A stretch of 64,000 nt of DNA from Monilinia fructicola. Its lineage: Eukaryota; Ascomycota; Leotiomycetes; Helotiales; Sclerotiniaceae. Of this stretch, positions 36,219 through 48,560 are shown piece by piece. The notes under the pieces were generated by a model. That model ran no database searches. It saw only the letters and a list, made by a program, of their open reading frames with translations, and had not been told where the DNA came from. Numbering within the stretch: position 1 is the stretch's first letter; each line of letters begins with the position of its first letter. Location: the NCBI GenBank assembly GCA_008692225.1, contig VICG01000010.1, forward strand, positions 1,488,001 to 1,552,000, written 5' to 3'. The translations under genes were made by a program, and so were the position numbers.

Positions 36219-37410
36219 CTATATCAACATTATGGCCATCATAGAAAGAAGGAGGGAAAATAGAATTGAACCTTGGAATCCTGTGATTGTCTCCGTTGTA
36301 GCTTCACTTTTTTTGTACACCGTTTGATTAAACGTCTCATTCTTTTGATTGCTGAAGAAATATGTATTTGCTGAAACGTTACCATTAGTCGCTTCTGGAT
36401 TCGGGGCCAACGTTTGATCTGGAATGGCACATATGGCGTTTGCAGCACCGGGGTCTTTGCAACGTTTTTTTCAAGGCCGCCTCACGCATTGGATCTGAGG
36501 AATTAAAGTAGGCTTTCACATAGCTGACAGAGATAACGGCATCATGAGACGGTGGACCAGAAGACCATAGAGGGTTTCCGTTACTCCATTGTGTGATAAT
36601 CATATGACCAGGCGATGTTGGGACAGCTGTGCTATTCATCTTGGCGAGAATCTGCCCATCAGCGTAGAATATGACGTTTCCAGGAATAAAATCGATACGA
36701 TATTCGTGGTAGCCAGTGGTTGGGTTAAAAGGGAGGTTTGCCACTACATAATTGCCAGTACCAACTGCATTGTAGCCGGCCTGAACTGATTGTACTGATT
36801 GTAGAACGAGATTCACAGGAAAGGTATTATTTTCGACGTTGAATTGAGAAGAGAGAAACTCCATATCGATCTCTTGGCTGTCGTTAAAATACTAACCCTT
36901 GATTAGTCTTTGATGTATATAGTCGTACAAGAATTGCCAAGAAGGACATACCCAGAAGAAGGCTGAGCAGGTACCAGGAGTTAAGGTTAACTTCATGGCA
37001 GCTCGATATGTTCCCCAAAGCAAATCTTCCCGGGCCGAATCCATCTCTGCAGTCTGGACAAAACCATTGGTAGGATTTCCGCCACCAACTGTGAGTTGCA
37101 CGCCAGGATCAGCACCAAATTCACCATTTCCAGACCACGAATGCTCGTCGAGTATTGGATTGGACACGACTTGTTCGATGCTGTAGTCCATACCATAAGG
37201 ACCTCGTCCAGCGGCAGCCGAGACACTGAATTGCTGTCGTCTCCAGTCAGTATCAAGAGTAATATTGGAAATGTGCAGGAAATCCGATTCGATAATGTCA
37301 GTAAAGATGTAAGGTTTCACAGAGTCGCCGATGGAAGAGGAATAACCACATTCACAGTCTGCAGTCGCATAAGCTGCGAAGGACAAGACGATTGGGAGAG
37401 TGAACTTCAT
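36219..37410 (-). CDS. GPI-anchored GH16 glucanase/transglycosylase-like protein (frame break at 36465)
   Basis: Secreted glycoside hydrolase family 16 protein, expected to act on cell-wall beta-glucan. Exons 36952-37410 and 36219-36891 join in phase 0 across a 60-nt intron (GTATGT, branch GACTAAT, TTAG). Start at 37410 opens a signal peptide (MKFTLPIVLSFAAYATADC). The GH16 catalytic motif is NDSQEIDMEFLS, with E160, D162 and E164 as nucleophile, helper and acid/base. Further landmarks are YHEYRIDFIPGNVIFYADGQ, HMIITQWSNGNPLWSSGPP and VSYVKAYFNSSDP. The frame then fails in a run of seven T (36465-36471; seven A in the sense strand). Dropping one base restores DPGAANAICAIPDQTLAPNP and a hydrophobic GPI-type tail (GSILFSLLLSMMAIMLI), for 376 residues. 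Read as given, the protein would end about 28 residues after the break without a GPI tail. Sequence error or recent mutation cannot be told apart here. Confidence 0.82.
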
Positions 37411-38193
37411 TTTTAAGTGTCGTATTTCAAAAGATTGTGAGAAAGGGTTCTTTTTCTTTCCCGACAATGATATTATGGTTGCTGTCAATGTATTGGTGAC
37501 ACCACGAAAACGAACCACTATCTCCTCTTGATGCACAAAAGTTATGTTATGATATTATCGCAAAGTGAAAATTGATTGAAATGAACGTGAATCTTTATCT
37601 GTTTACTGAACAGTACAGGAAGTATGAAATTGGATAGAAAATGAGCGTGTGATCGAATTATTCGAGAATAGCTTTGACCAGGTAGTTTTACATCTGGAGT
37701 TACTACTGTGCAGGTGAAGAAAGTTGGTTGTGGTTTTTGTTGCAAGGGAGAATGAGAGGAGGAGTAGTAGGGGGAGGAGGGGGGGGAGAGGGAGGAGAAT
37801 GAGAATGAGAATGAGAATGAGAAGGATTGAACGGTGACAGTGATGTAGTAATCTGGAGTGAAAGCAGAAAGGTTATATTATAAGTGCCCAGATGAAGCAG
37901 TGAATTTAGAATAAGGAAATGAGTGGAGGAAGAAGGGAGAAGGAAGAGGGGAGAGGGGAGAGGGAAAGAAATGGAAAGAGAGTGCGTGAGTACCTATTAA
38001 GTTGGTATCCATCTATGTGTGCGTATTGATAGAGAAGGAAAGAGAAGGACAGAGAAGGAGATAGAGGAAGATTTGATATAGAAAGAAAGAGTCAATCAAA
38101 CATCGTGGACAACTTTTATTCTTCTCGTACATACCTCCTAAGTATATACATAAATACATACATACATAGCTAGGTACTTACTTAGATAAGTAG

Positions 38194-38240
<47 letters not shown>

Positions 38241-39410
38241 AATATTTACTTGAGTAAATAAATACATATATATACATATATACATACATACATACATACC
38301 AACCGGTCTACCTCCTACCTATTGATCTGTTGGTGTATCGCAAAGACTTCCTAGTCTAATCATCTATCTCTCCATAGACATTCAAGAATCCAACAAAAGC
38401 GTTGGTCGGTAGTCATCATATGCAATGCAATGTAAATCCAACGCAAGAACACTTACTTTACGTCTCAATCATCACAAACACCTCTCTCCAATCAAAGTGA
38501 CCTTTCCCCTCATCAACGTGTTTCCTTGTGATCCCATGCCACGCAGGCGTACCGGTCTATACACCCTTGTTTGATACATGGGGTAAATCGGGGTGATGCT
38601 ACACGCTGACACAGTGACGCGGTGCCAGACGGAGCAGACTGACGGGAATCATCATCGGTCCAATCAACCAATCGATGGAATAAGATTAAGAAGCCTTCTT
38701 TTCTTTCGACATAGAATCTGCAATAACCTCCCCTACCCATCCCCATGATGGATATGCACAACGTAGATACGACACACGAGGAGATATCGGGCGAGTGAGA
38801 AGAAGGTCAATACAGGTACTAGATACCTAGGTACTGGTGGTAGGTACATCAAAACCCATCCCCTCTCGCATACGCCAGTCATAGCTAGAGATTGAGATAA
38901 AACCACCTTCGAATCATAGAATCCCCAGGTTATTCATCAGTACTTGGTATCATTGATGTGGATTCACTGAGAGATGAATAAGGCTAAGCAAGACTCTTCA
39001 ATATCTATCCCAATTTGAATTGTGACCATCAATCAGCCCACAATCAATGAACCCTTGAGACTTGGGTGTCTGATAACACCTGCACTCTTCGTGATTCCTA
39101 TCCAGGCCGAACAACAAAATAGTCTCTCAGATTGATGCATCTAAATCTAGACTAGAATTTCTGATTGATAGCCAGCTGCTGGGTACGCAGAAAGGATGTA
39201 GTAATGTTTGTGATTTAATGAGCTTCCCAGTCCTTAAGCTGAGGATGTCTTGAAAGCCAGTGAAGACCAATCTCGGCTCTAATTAAATCCATTGGCTGAT
39301 ACTTCCATAATTATGCCCTGATCACTTGAATGCATTTTCTCCTTCTCTCCTCACATGTAGTGTACAAGCACATTGCCATTCCTAAACCCCCTCCCCACCA
39401 ATTAACTAAC
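37411..39410. promoter_or_regulatory. upstream region of GH16 and 3' flank of SPB1; simple repeats
   Basis: Polypurine tract at about 37740-38090 (GAGAAT repeats at 37797-37822; pyrimidine-rich on the GH16 sense strand, as often seen in fungal promoters). It also has a (TA)n tract at about 38199-38235, (CATA)n at 38270-38300 and one TACCTAGGTA at 38824. No gene was recognised. Confidence 0.45.
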
Positions 39411-41993
39411 TCATTTCCTCTTCTTGGCCGCTCTCTTCAAACCTCTGACATCCTTCTTCAATCTAGCATCCACAATCTTATATTTACCCTTGACGCCCCT
39501 GGGTCTACCCGCAATTCCCCTATTTCCACCTGTAGCAACCACAACCTTCACGTTTTGCTTTGGCTTTTTCTTCGCCGCCTTGCTCATCAACTTCCCAATA
39601 CTATTTGCCTTCTCCTTCTCCGTCATGCCCTCCTCGTCGGCCAGCAACGCAGACTTCTTCCTTAACTTCTCGAGTCGTTGCGCTGCCTTGAACTTCTTGC
39701 GGTCCTTGGCTTCGCGAACCTTTTTGATGGGTCGAGCGTTCAAAGCGCGGAGTTTTTCCTTGATGGCGGCGGCACCAGCGGCAGATATAGGTCGGTGCGG
39801 TCTGTCGTGTTTACTTTCGTCGTCGAGGAACCAGTCGGGGAGGCCATCACGGTCTTTAAAGGCGTACTTGTTGAAGCTTTCATCGGCCAGATCGTGCATA
39901 GACTTTTGGCCCGAAGCGATTTGTTGCGCGAGAGTCATGGCTTCAGCAGTGATAATGTCGATATCTGTGAGAGTTCATGTTAGTAAAATTGCCGGGATAC
40001 CGAGGGTGAATGATACACACCTAATCGCCCATCTTTTTTGGGCTCTTCATCTTCCCACTGTGCTTCACCCTCTCTACGTTTTACGATTTCAAATCCGCTT
40101 TCATCATCGCTGCTGTCACTTTCTTCAGGCGCATCTTCCATGACCTCGTCATCTTCTTCCTCTTCAACCACTCTATCCTTCATAAGCTCATCAAGGTCAG
40201 CTTGAACTTCCTCATCATCTTCTTCCTCTTCCTCTTCCTCTTCTTCTTTCTGGTATCCCTCCAATATCCTTGAAGATATCCTGATCAAAAAATTGAGTTG
40301 CTCTTTTGGAGAGCCCACCAGCTTTCTTCTCGTCCCGCTCCAAATTTGTCAACAAAGATTGCTTGGATGGTCCTTCGTCATCAGATTCATCACTACTATC
40401 TTCCTCTAAGTCATCATCGTCACTTTGTGCTTCTTCTGCGGAAAACCCTTCCCAGTCACCATCTTCATGCTCCTTCCTTGCCTTCTTAGCGCGGAATTTT
40501 GCATCGGCGCTCGACTTTTGTTCCTGATACATCTCATACATCGAGTCGAGTTCCCTGTCAAGTCGATCTTGTTCATCATCACTCTCGCTTTCTTCTGAAC
40601 CATACCCGCCGTCCTCCTTTCTTGGTCTGATTCTTTGAGAATTGCCATTTTGCCCTTCGCAATCTTATTTGCAGCACCGGCCTTGTCAATTGCTTTCAGT
40701 CCAAACATAGATCCTTCACCATTAGGTCCTGCTTGTTCTAGACCAATATCTGTTGGTGCTGTCATATGCAATTGCATCCGAACAATCTCTCTTTGTTTCT
40801 TTTCATTTTCTCTTCTCTTCTCACGCTTTCTACGTGAGCTCTCCTTCTCGCTCATGGCCTGTAGCTCTTCTTGGATCTTTAGCTCCTCGTCCATATCCTC
40901 TACCTCAGCTACCTCTTCCGGCTCCACCTTTGCGCTCTTCTTGGTAGCAAATCCAAACTTCTCTCGCACTTTCAAACGCCATTTCAGAAGATTTCTAAAC
41001 TCCTTTCTTCCAAGCACCCTCAAATCAGCACAATCATTACGGATTTCATCCGTCGTTTCCGGGAGCTTATCCAGAGCAGCTAGGGCAACATCTCCATTTG
41101 GTGTTGTACAAAACTAAGCCTATTCATGCTTCCGAGAATGGCAATGGGATCAGTTGTTTTGTATGAACTCGCTAGCTGGGATTTCTTTGAATTGTGTCAT
41201 GTTGTCATCCTCGTAACCATCTCTCTTTCTCTTCTTGATTTCGGGATTGAAAAACCTTAGCTTCATTGTTGGGTGTGGGATCCGACAATTCTGCGAAAAC
41301 ATGTCGAGGGTCGACGAATTTGGGATCAAGATGTTTTGGCGCTTTAAATCCTTGACAGACAACGAAAATTTCCGCAGAAACATTTCTGACGAGGGAGGCT
41401 TCGTTGCTTCGACCTTGGTGAACAATTGATTGAAGACCCAGAGCAGACTGTTATAATCCTTGGATCTAAAGACTTTGGTGACAAAGGTACCACCTGGCGC
41501 AAGGAATTCCGTTGCAAGCTTCAAGGATTGGAGGGCCAATTCTGCTTGGTTGAAAGAATCCTGAACCCAAGCAGTACCAACATTGGGAGCTCCATCGTGC
41601 AACACTGTGTCTGCTTTCCATGACTTGAAATGTGTGCGGATAGTAGCGCGACATTTCTCAGTCGTAATATCGCTCTGGAAGGTGATAACTCGAGGAATTG
41701 GTTTAATAGGAGAAAGATCAACACCGACGATCAGACTGCTCACTGGCATAGTCTCTGCTGCGACTTGACACCATGACTATGAGAGAGTTAGTAGAAGCGC
41801 GTAATAAATTACATGATATACTTACTCCAGGAGCAGCGCAGAGATCCAACAATACTTTACTCTTCTCCAAGAAACCATATTTTTTGTTCAATTGAATCAA
41901 TTTGAAGGCAGCTCTGGCTCTGTATCCCTTCTCTTTGGCAAGTTTATACCATTTGTCAAGACGACCTTTACCATGTTTCTTTTGAATACCCAT
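39411..41993 (-). CDS. SPB1: Spb1, 27S pre-rRNA 2'-O-methyltransferase (several frame breaks in this sequence)
   Basis: Nucleolar AdoMet-dependent methyltransferase for 60S subunit maturation. Exons 41826-41993, 40021-41776 and 39411-39964 are separated by introns of 49 nt (41777-41825) and 56 nt (39965-40020, branch TTACTAAC). The FtsJ domain is at the N-terminus: [56 protein letters not shown], and the catalytic-Glu motif [11 protein letters not shown] charged middle region follows ([20 protein letters not shown]), then acidic runs, then the Spb1 C-terminal domain ([40 protein letters not shown]) and a basic tail ending RAAKKRK. The family protein is continuous, but here it is spread over frames. 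Single-base indels are implied near 41388 (-1), 41250 (+1), 41157 (+1), 41097 (-1), 40624 (-1) and 40257 (+1). They sum to zero and give about 825 residues, the normal length. It is divergent from the Cdt2-like gene. Confidence 0.93.
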
Positions 41994-42538
41994 GATGTCT
42001 GGGTGGGCTGAAAATGGAGACTTGAGGAATATGGAGGAAGGGTATTTCGATGCCTCCTTCTCACAGCTGGAGTAATAAAGAAATTAGAAAAAAAAAATGT
42101 TTCTTATCTACACACGTGATTATCCGATAAGAAACGATGGGTGCTATTATTTCTCTTACACCGCTTTTGTTCTACTATCAATCGAATTATTCTGCCTATG
42201 AAAGGTAATCCTTGATGACTAATAACTAGGGCGGTCCACGGGTGCAACGCAACAGCAATCTGGACCAAGCTATGAGCTTCTTGTTCACGTGATCCTGAGT
42301 ATCCACAAAACGCGAGCAGGGATCCAACTTTAAAGTGGTACACGTCCAATTGATTGGATTTCGCGTTTTGGCGTCTGAATTGAGGATAGTGGCTTGCTAC
42401 ATATATTTTACGTTTCTTCTCTTTACAATCCTCAAGAGTTCATACAACCTTGGAACTCGACATGCCTTTGCGTCTGCGTATACCTTGAGAAAAAACATAT
42501 TTATATTTATAGTTGTTACTTTCCTTGAAGTTAAAATC
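41994..42538. promoter_or_regulatory. shared divergent promoter, SPB1 / Cdt2-like
   Basis: 545 bp between the two start codons, so both promoters must lie here or overlap. No specific site is claimed. A head-to-head arrangement of a ribosome-biogenesis gene and a replication-control gene could allow co-regulation, which is inference. Confidence 0.5.
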
Positions 42539-44809
42539 ATGTCTCTATCACCCACACTTGGTCCTATGGATGTGCCTTCCTCTCCTGATCTGCCAATGAG
42601 TTCTCCTCAGCTTCCAAAGCTTCCTTCCCCTACCAGAGCAAGAATACGATCACCCAAGAAAGAGCGACGACCAACTTCAATTACGCCGAGAAGATTCAAA
42701 AGATTCTTCGACAATAAAGCTGCTACAACTTCAATGTCTTCGCCTTCTGGTCGAGCCCTAAAGGAAATGGTCAATAATCGTCAAGGAACACAATCAAGCC
42801 CATTAAAGCCTTTGAACGATATGGACCCCCAGGGACAAGAAAATGAGGAGTTAATTTCGACACCCAGAGAGTTCAAGAGAAGAAAGACGAACCATAGTAA
42901 TCTAAGTCCGGACGATGAGTGCTTATTCAAAGACCCAGTGGGAACCCATCATGGTCAATCGCACCGTAGCGCATTTCAAAAAGGTTCTTCGTATTTGAAA
43001 TCACATTCGATCTTTGAACAAGCCGACGAAGAAAAGCAGGACGAAGAGGAAGAAGAAGATATGAATGAGCCTTCCCTTCCAAAGGAACCCACCGAGCGTA
43101 TCATTCCCTTTGAGAATCGTGGATTGAGTGCAAGGCTGTTACAATTAAGTCTGGGCACTTCCAGATCGAGAAGAGCCAATCTGACATCTCCTGTCAATGG
43201 TAATATATTTACCACCCTTACTATATACCTAGGTATGTACTTGCTAATGTGAAGTCAGATTGGCGAGACGAGACTGCGTCGTTCTACACTAGACCGGAAG
43301 ATATAAACCACACTTTTAGTCTCTTGGGTGGTAGAGATAGCATACCTTTTTTGCAATGCCGGCCTGAATAGTATGTTCACTTTCCTCTGATAACAATCAA
43401 TAAGTACTAACTACGGACAGCAAATTCGTTGGTGGCCATTGGTGACGACGAAGGTCGCATTCGATTAGTGGAATCTGAGAAGAATGGACAGCCCTCATTT
43501 AGCAGTGTATATCTTGGTTGGCAGATTCATAGAAATGCCATTATCGACCTTTCACTTACCGATGATGATGCTTTGATAGCAACGGCATCCGGAGACCTGT
43601 CCGCCAAAGTTTCAGATATGACAACACAAAAACCAATATCTATTCTGGCAAACCATAGTGCAACATTGAAACAGGTAAAATTTCAACCTGGGGCGAATAA
43701 CAAGAGTGTACTCGCCACTTCGGGTAGAGATGGAAGTGTTCAGATTTGGGATCTTAGATGCAAGAGTGACGGCGGTCCGGTTATGGAGATGCAGAGGCTA
43801 TCAGATGAAATTCTCCCACGTTGTGGCAATGTCAATGGTATTCTGAATGCTCATCACGGTTCACATTTTCATGAGCCTAGAGCTGCCCCCGGTTCGCGCT
43901 CTCCTTCTTTCAAGAAAGGGCGTGCGGGCGATATATCGGTCACGAGCATTCATTTCTTACCACCTGGCCAAGAGCACTTGCTACTCACTGGATCGGAATC
44001 GAATTCTATTGTCAAGCTCTGGGATATTCGTAACTGTTCTAATAAATACATGAACAACCAACCAGTTGCATACACTGAAGAGATTCCTAGCCATGTTTAC
44101 AATCGTCCTTTTGGCATTACCTCCCTCAGTATGAGTCACGATGGAAGCAGGTTTTACAGCGTTTGTAAAGACAACGTAGTCTATGCCTACTCTACCTCGC
44201 ATCTGATTCTCGGCCATGCGCCTGAACTCAGAAGCGGTAATGGAAAACGAACGACCCAGCAAGCAGTCAGAGGTTTGGGGCCGCTGTATGGATTTCGACA
44301 TCCTTACTTCCATGTCGCTAACTTCTATATTAAATCCGCAATTCGCAAACCTGTCAATGGTAATTCTGAGCTTCTTGCTGTGGGAAGTAACGATGGAACA
44401 CCTATTTTGTTTCCAACCGATGAACGCTATCTCGGTACAAAGGCCAATACTTCTACACCACTCGAAGCCGCAACCCAACAATCACAAACATTAAGCTCCA
44501 CCTCTTTATCGCGATCTGGTAAGCTCAATCGTGCGCTTTTGGGGAGTAAAAAAAGATGCCCCTATAAGGGAATCGGTTCCTATTTACACTTATGGAACAG
44601 CCCTGATAAGAGGGCACGGAAGGGAAGTAAGTTCATTAAGTTGGACGAACAATGGCGAACTCATTTGTGCGGATGATGATTGGAACGTTAGGTGTTGGAG
44701 AGAGGGACGAGATGCCAGAGATTTGAGAATGGGCGGGGAGGCCGAAGGAAGGCGATGGAATTGCGGATGGGCAGATGTTAAAGCGGACTATGATGATGAA
44801 GATGAGTAG
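42539..44809 (+). CDS. cdt2: Cdt2-like WD40 substrate receptor of CRL4 ubiquitin ligase (two frame breaks)
   Basis: Likely DCAF of Cul4-Ddb1 that directs PCNA-dependent degradation of replication regulators. Exons 42539-43199, 43259-43370 and 43421-44809; introns of 59 nt (branch TGCTAAT) and 50 nt (branch GTACTAAC). The N-terminus is disordered and basic with TPRRFKRFFD, typical of fungal Cdt2. WD40 landmarks are DWRDE, NSLVAIGDDEGRIRLVE, ALIATASGDLSAKV, VLATSGRDGSVQIWDLRC, HLLLTGSESNSIVKLWDIRN, ITSLSMSHDGSRFYSVCKDN, ELLAVGSNDGTPILFPTDER and LIRGHGREVSSLSWTNNGEL, ending NVRCWREGRDARDLRMGG. Two extra bases are implied: in six T at 43347-43352 (before the second intron) and in seven A at 44548-44554. 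With both removed the product is 719 residues. Read as given, the WD repeats lose register. The 43347 correction is less certain because alternative splicing was not excluded. Confidence 0.82.
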
Positions 44810-47800
44810 ACAGTAACACCAGATATCTGGAAATCGGTGCTATCGGAGATTCATGAGGCAGCGTGTTTAGCTTGGAGTTAATTTTGTGAAAGCCACATAC
44901 ACAAGAGGTTCTTTATGAGGAGCAAGGATCGCGTTATTATTTCGGCGTATTAGGTATACCCCAAGGGATAGTTATATGACGCATCAGACGATTGGCTTAT
45001 ATTATGTAGTACATCCGGAGTTAATACTAGTTGAAAAGAACATCGTTTATGATGGAATTGATAGGAGGTGCATTGAAATCTTATCTTCAAGTTTTGGTAA
45101 GAGGAAGGAGTTGAAAGTACTTCTAATGATAGACTGTATTGTTTGCAATTAAGCTGTTGGTAAAGCTGGAAACATGTCTCACTTTAGGATTCATCCGCAG
45201 GTAACCAACATCCACGGATTCCAAGGATCCGCTTGATTTTGAACCTTGGAAGTTGATATGGCTCAACAATCTATCGGCTTTTTTTTTGGATTCCTTCGGT
45301 TATATAGGATAGATACAACCTTGGAAAATCATACTTGCAATACTATCTAGAACAATTAGCACAAATTTTCCCACTTTATCTGTTCATTCGTTTCATTACC
45401 GATCATTCCTTGTCATGTTATAATCACATTCAGAATAGGGTTTCATTTTCATTTCATTCTTATTTCACCCCATATCTCCATCGTTATACATCATTCTACG
45501 GAGTATTTTACATCTCGCACTTTGGCACAATAATTACTTGATCCGATCATACTGACCCCAGCTCTGTTTTTATCATCAGATTAGGCGTTGAACTTTTCAG
45601 TCGTCTCCAACTGTTGCTTCATCTAATTATATGCTACCTTACTTATCCACCCCAAGCTTACTATGGGTATCGATGCTATGAGTTTGGGAAAATATGATGG
45701 GAATAATCTTGTTGGATTTGGTCATTTGATGTCAATTTATTCGCTGGTAAGCTCTGTCGAGATATTTTTCCCTCTTCTCAAAGATTCAAATTAATTGTAA
45801 ATTGATATATGTCTGATCTCCGAAGCAGTCAGATACCAGCTCACAACTTCTAACGGCTGAGATCTGAACGAGCCTTGGCTGTCCAATTACACAGTTTTTG
45901 ATTTATCAGTGTATCTCTTCGTCCATCAACTCTTCGTCCATCAATGCCTATCTCTTGTATATGAATGAGTCACAATGTGTATAATGAGATATGCTTACCT
46001 TTCCACGGGCCACACGATATTTTACAATTATGAAACAATCATATTTACCGCAGCCAGACACACCATACACCCTATTCTTTTCATTTGGCAACAGCGACAC
46101 TATTTGCCTCACAGCAGGACACGGAAATCATCCAGAATCAATGCATCATACCATTCTCCATGAATAAGTATTTCAGGATTCCATTCAATCTTGCAGCAGC
46201 TTAATTCTGAAAGCTTTCCATAATAAAGGGGCAGGCTGATAAGCGAGCCCTGAAACCGCTGGTTGATATTGCAAGATTTTAGCGACCACTTGGGACCTCT
46301 TTCATGGCTCTTTCTCGTCTGTGACTTTGAGTTATCTTCTCGGGGAGGCGGGCTACGCTAAATGGTCTCATAGAGATGGACCATATTGGAAGTGCTTGTA
46401 GATAACTCTGAAATCTCTACCATCAAGGAAAAGTGCTGATCACTTCTCAGAAACCCAAAGTGCGTGCTCTATAGAGCAATTCTCAGTGCGAGGTCTGGTT
46501 GGATGAGATCTGTTTCAGTGGAAGAGAAATTGACGAGGACGGACCAGATTCCAATTCTGAAAGACATTGAATACCCTTTTATCTCAAATTGGATTTGAAC
46601 CAACATGGATTTGACAACCAGCAATTTTATATTCAAGGAGCATTAAACCCTTAGTATAGATATCTTCTATCACCACTAGCGAAACTACATCCTCAAAATA
46701 GACAGACAGGTATATCGATCCAAGTCGTGGAAGTAAATGGGGTTTCCGAGATTGATGAAGCATCGATGAAGCATCGGAAGAAGTGTGAAAATTGAGGAGG
46801 TATAGCAATCATAGTTGAATGCCGGCCAGCATTAGGTACGAAGTTCAACGATAAGCAATGAAATACCATTTTTCGCAGTATTAGGGTGGTGTGGTGCGAC
46901 GCTTGTTGCACCACTTCATGGAGGTAGATGGAACCGAGTTTCAATCGATTTGGACGGGTGAATCGTTTTTCAAGCTTGTTTGAAAAAGACTTGCACTCTA
47001 TGGAGACTTGAAAACTCACTGGCTATTATAACACAAGGATTTCAGGATACTAGTGCCCTTTACCTACGGTTCATGAGAATCTGAGCAATGTTGGACAAGC
47101 TATATATGCCTTCTGCCATTTTACTTTTAGTTATATCTGTCAGGAGGAGAATAGCTCCATTGAGGAAGATATTTTGTCAAAGTCTCGTGTCCCTTGCCCT
47201 GCTTTTATGTTCCATCTGACTCTACTGTGGGAATATAAAAGATTATCCTTGGTGAAGGCATTTCTCTTAAGAATTAAAAAAAAGAAAAGCTTGAAGAATT
47301 TGACGTGAGGTTAATGCGCTTCTAATAAGATAAAATACATGTTGACTATAAATGAAAGATAGACACTAATCCTAATACAGAAATCAATATGTACCAAAGA
47401 AAGTGTGTATGATCGATATAGTATCGGTTTGAGCATTTTCAAAAGGAATTACAATTATAGGAATTAATCAAGAAAATGGAGGAGAGCCGTTTCATCTATC
47501 TTTGAAGGAGATGGTAGATGCTACTACTAGATGGGTACATCTATATGTTCTCTTGACAAAACCAAGGGCTCTCGTGTTTCATATTTCTTCTCAAACTAAC
47601 AAAAATATTCGGTATTTCCTGAGATGATTTATAGCTTTGATATATCTGTAAAAGTCTACAAGAATAAATTTCAAACTAATCAGGGAGCAAATTGCTTTCT
47701 CCTTGTACCCCAACACAAAAACTTATCAAAGTATCAGAGTTGAGAATGACAATAAAAGATATGTGGACACCCCTAGGAATGTTCTACTTTGCTAACTAGC

Positions 47801-48444
47801 TATCATCTTTTCATCCTACCACCATATTGCTATCTCTGACACTCGAAACATGTCAAATGTCCCTGGCGCTTCGGCAGATTCCAACTTGCCGAGAGAAACA
47901 ATACAATGGACGTTTTCTAAAGAACAGAAAGTTATGTGTATGGTTCATCTTTGCCATTATCAAAACACTCTCTATCATCGTCAGTAGAGTACTGATCATA
48001 CGACTTGCATTGTTGAGCAGCACCGAGGAATACCACCTTGATGAATCCCCAGATTTGCAAATTCTGGGAACATTCGGTGGCGCAAGGCTGCGAAAGCAAT
48101 TGTTTTGACTCAAGGTCTGGTGTCTGCAGGCGGTAAGAACACCAGAGTCTCAAAAAGAACTGTAACTTCCACATGCATATCGTCTGTTCCATGATACCAT
48201 ATATCGAGACCTAGGCCGAATTCTCAAGCCCAATACTAGTACGAGCAAAATTGTTTTGGATACAAAAATAAATGCATGAGTAATAAGTAGGAGAGGCGTT
48301 CGAGGGGAATAACGAAGGAGGTTATATACTCATACGAAAGATACGGGTCTTCGTTAAACCACCAAGTGGGGAGTTACCCCTCTTCTCCACTTCTTTTGTA
48401 ATCTCGATATATTCTCAAAACACCTCGACATCTGCAACAAACAT
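44810..48444. other. gene-poor spacer
   Basis: 3' flank of the Cdt2-like gene, then about 3.4 kb with short unassigned frames. One CTACGGAGTA motif lies at 45496. A short open stretch at 45663-45790 (MGIDAMSLGKYDGNNLVGFG) ends without recognisable continuation. Confidence 0.35.
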
Positions 48445-48560
48445 GGTGAGATGGCCGAGTTGGTCTAAGGCGCCAGGTTAAGGTACCAAACTCTTAACAC
48501 AAGATTGTTTAAAATCTCCTGGTCTAGTAATAGGCGTGGGTTCGAATCCCACTCTCATCA
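48445..48560 (+). tRNA. tRNA-Leu(AAG) with intron
   Basis: Acceptor stem GGTGAGA/TCTCATC with one G-T pair; D-arm GCCGAGTTGGTCTAAGGC; anticodon stem CCAGG/CCTGG; loop TT-AAG-G..T with anticodon AAG at 48480-48482 (reads CUU and, as inosine, CUC). A 33-nt intron at 48484-48516 follows position 37 and contains CTTAA, able to pair with the anticodon (TTAAG) as in canonical pre-tRNA introns. A long variable arm typical of Leu and a T-arm GTGGG-TTCGAAT-CCCAC follow, then discriminator A. Poly-T runs after the gene fit Pol III termination. Confidence 0.93.

Noticed and set aside
39424..41117. Plus-strand frames of 100-239 codons opposite SPB1
   Set aside because: Shadows of charged low-complexity SPB1 coding sequence; no motifs of their own.
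44519..44600. Third intron in the Cdt2-like gene (GTAAGC..CAG)
   Set aside because: It joins in phase but would remove VPIYTYGTA, which fits the WD40 protein. One extra A in a seven-A run explains the break more simply. Not fully excluded.
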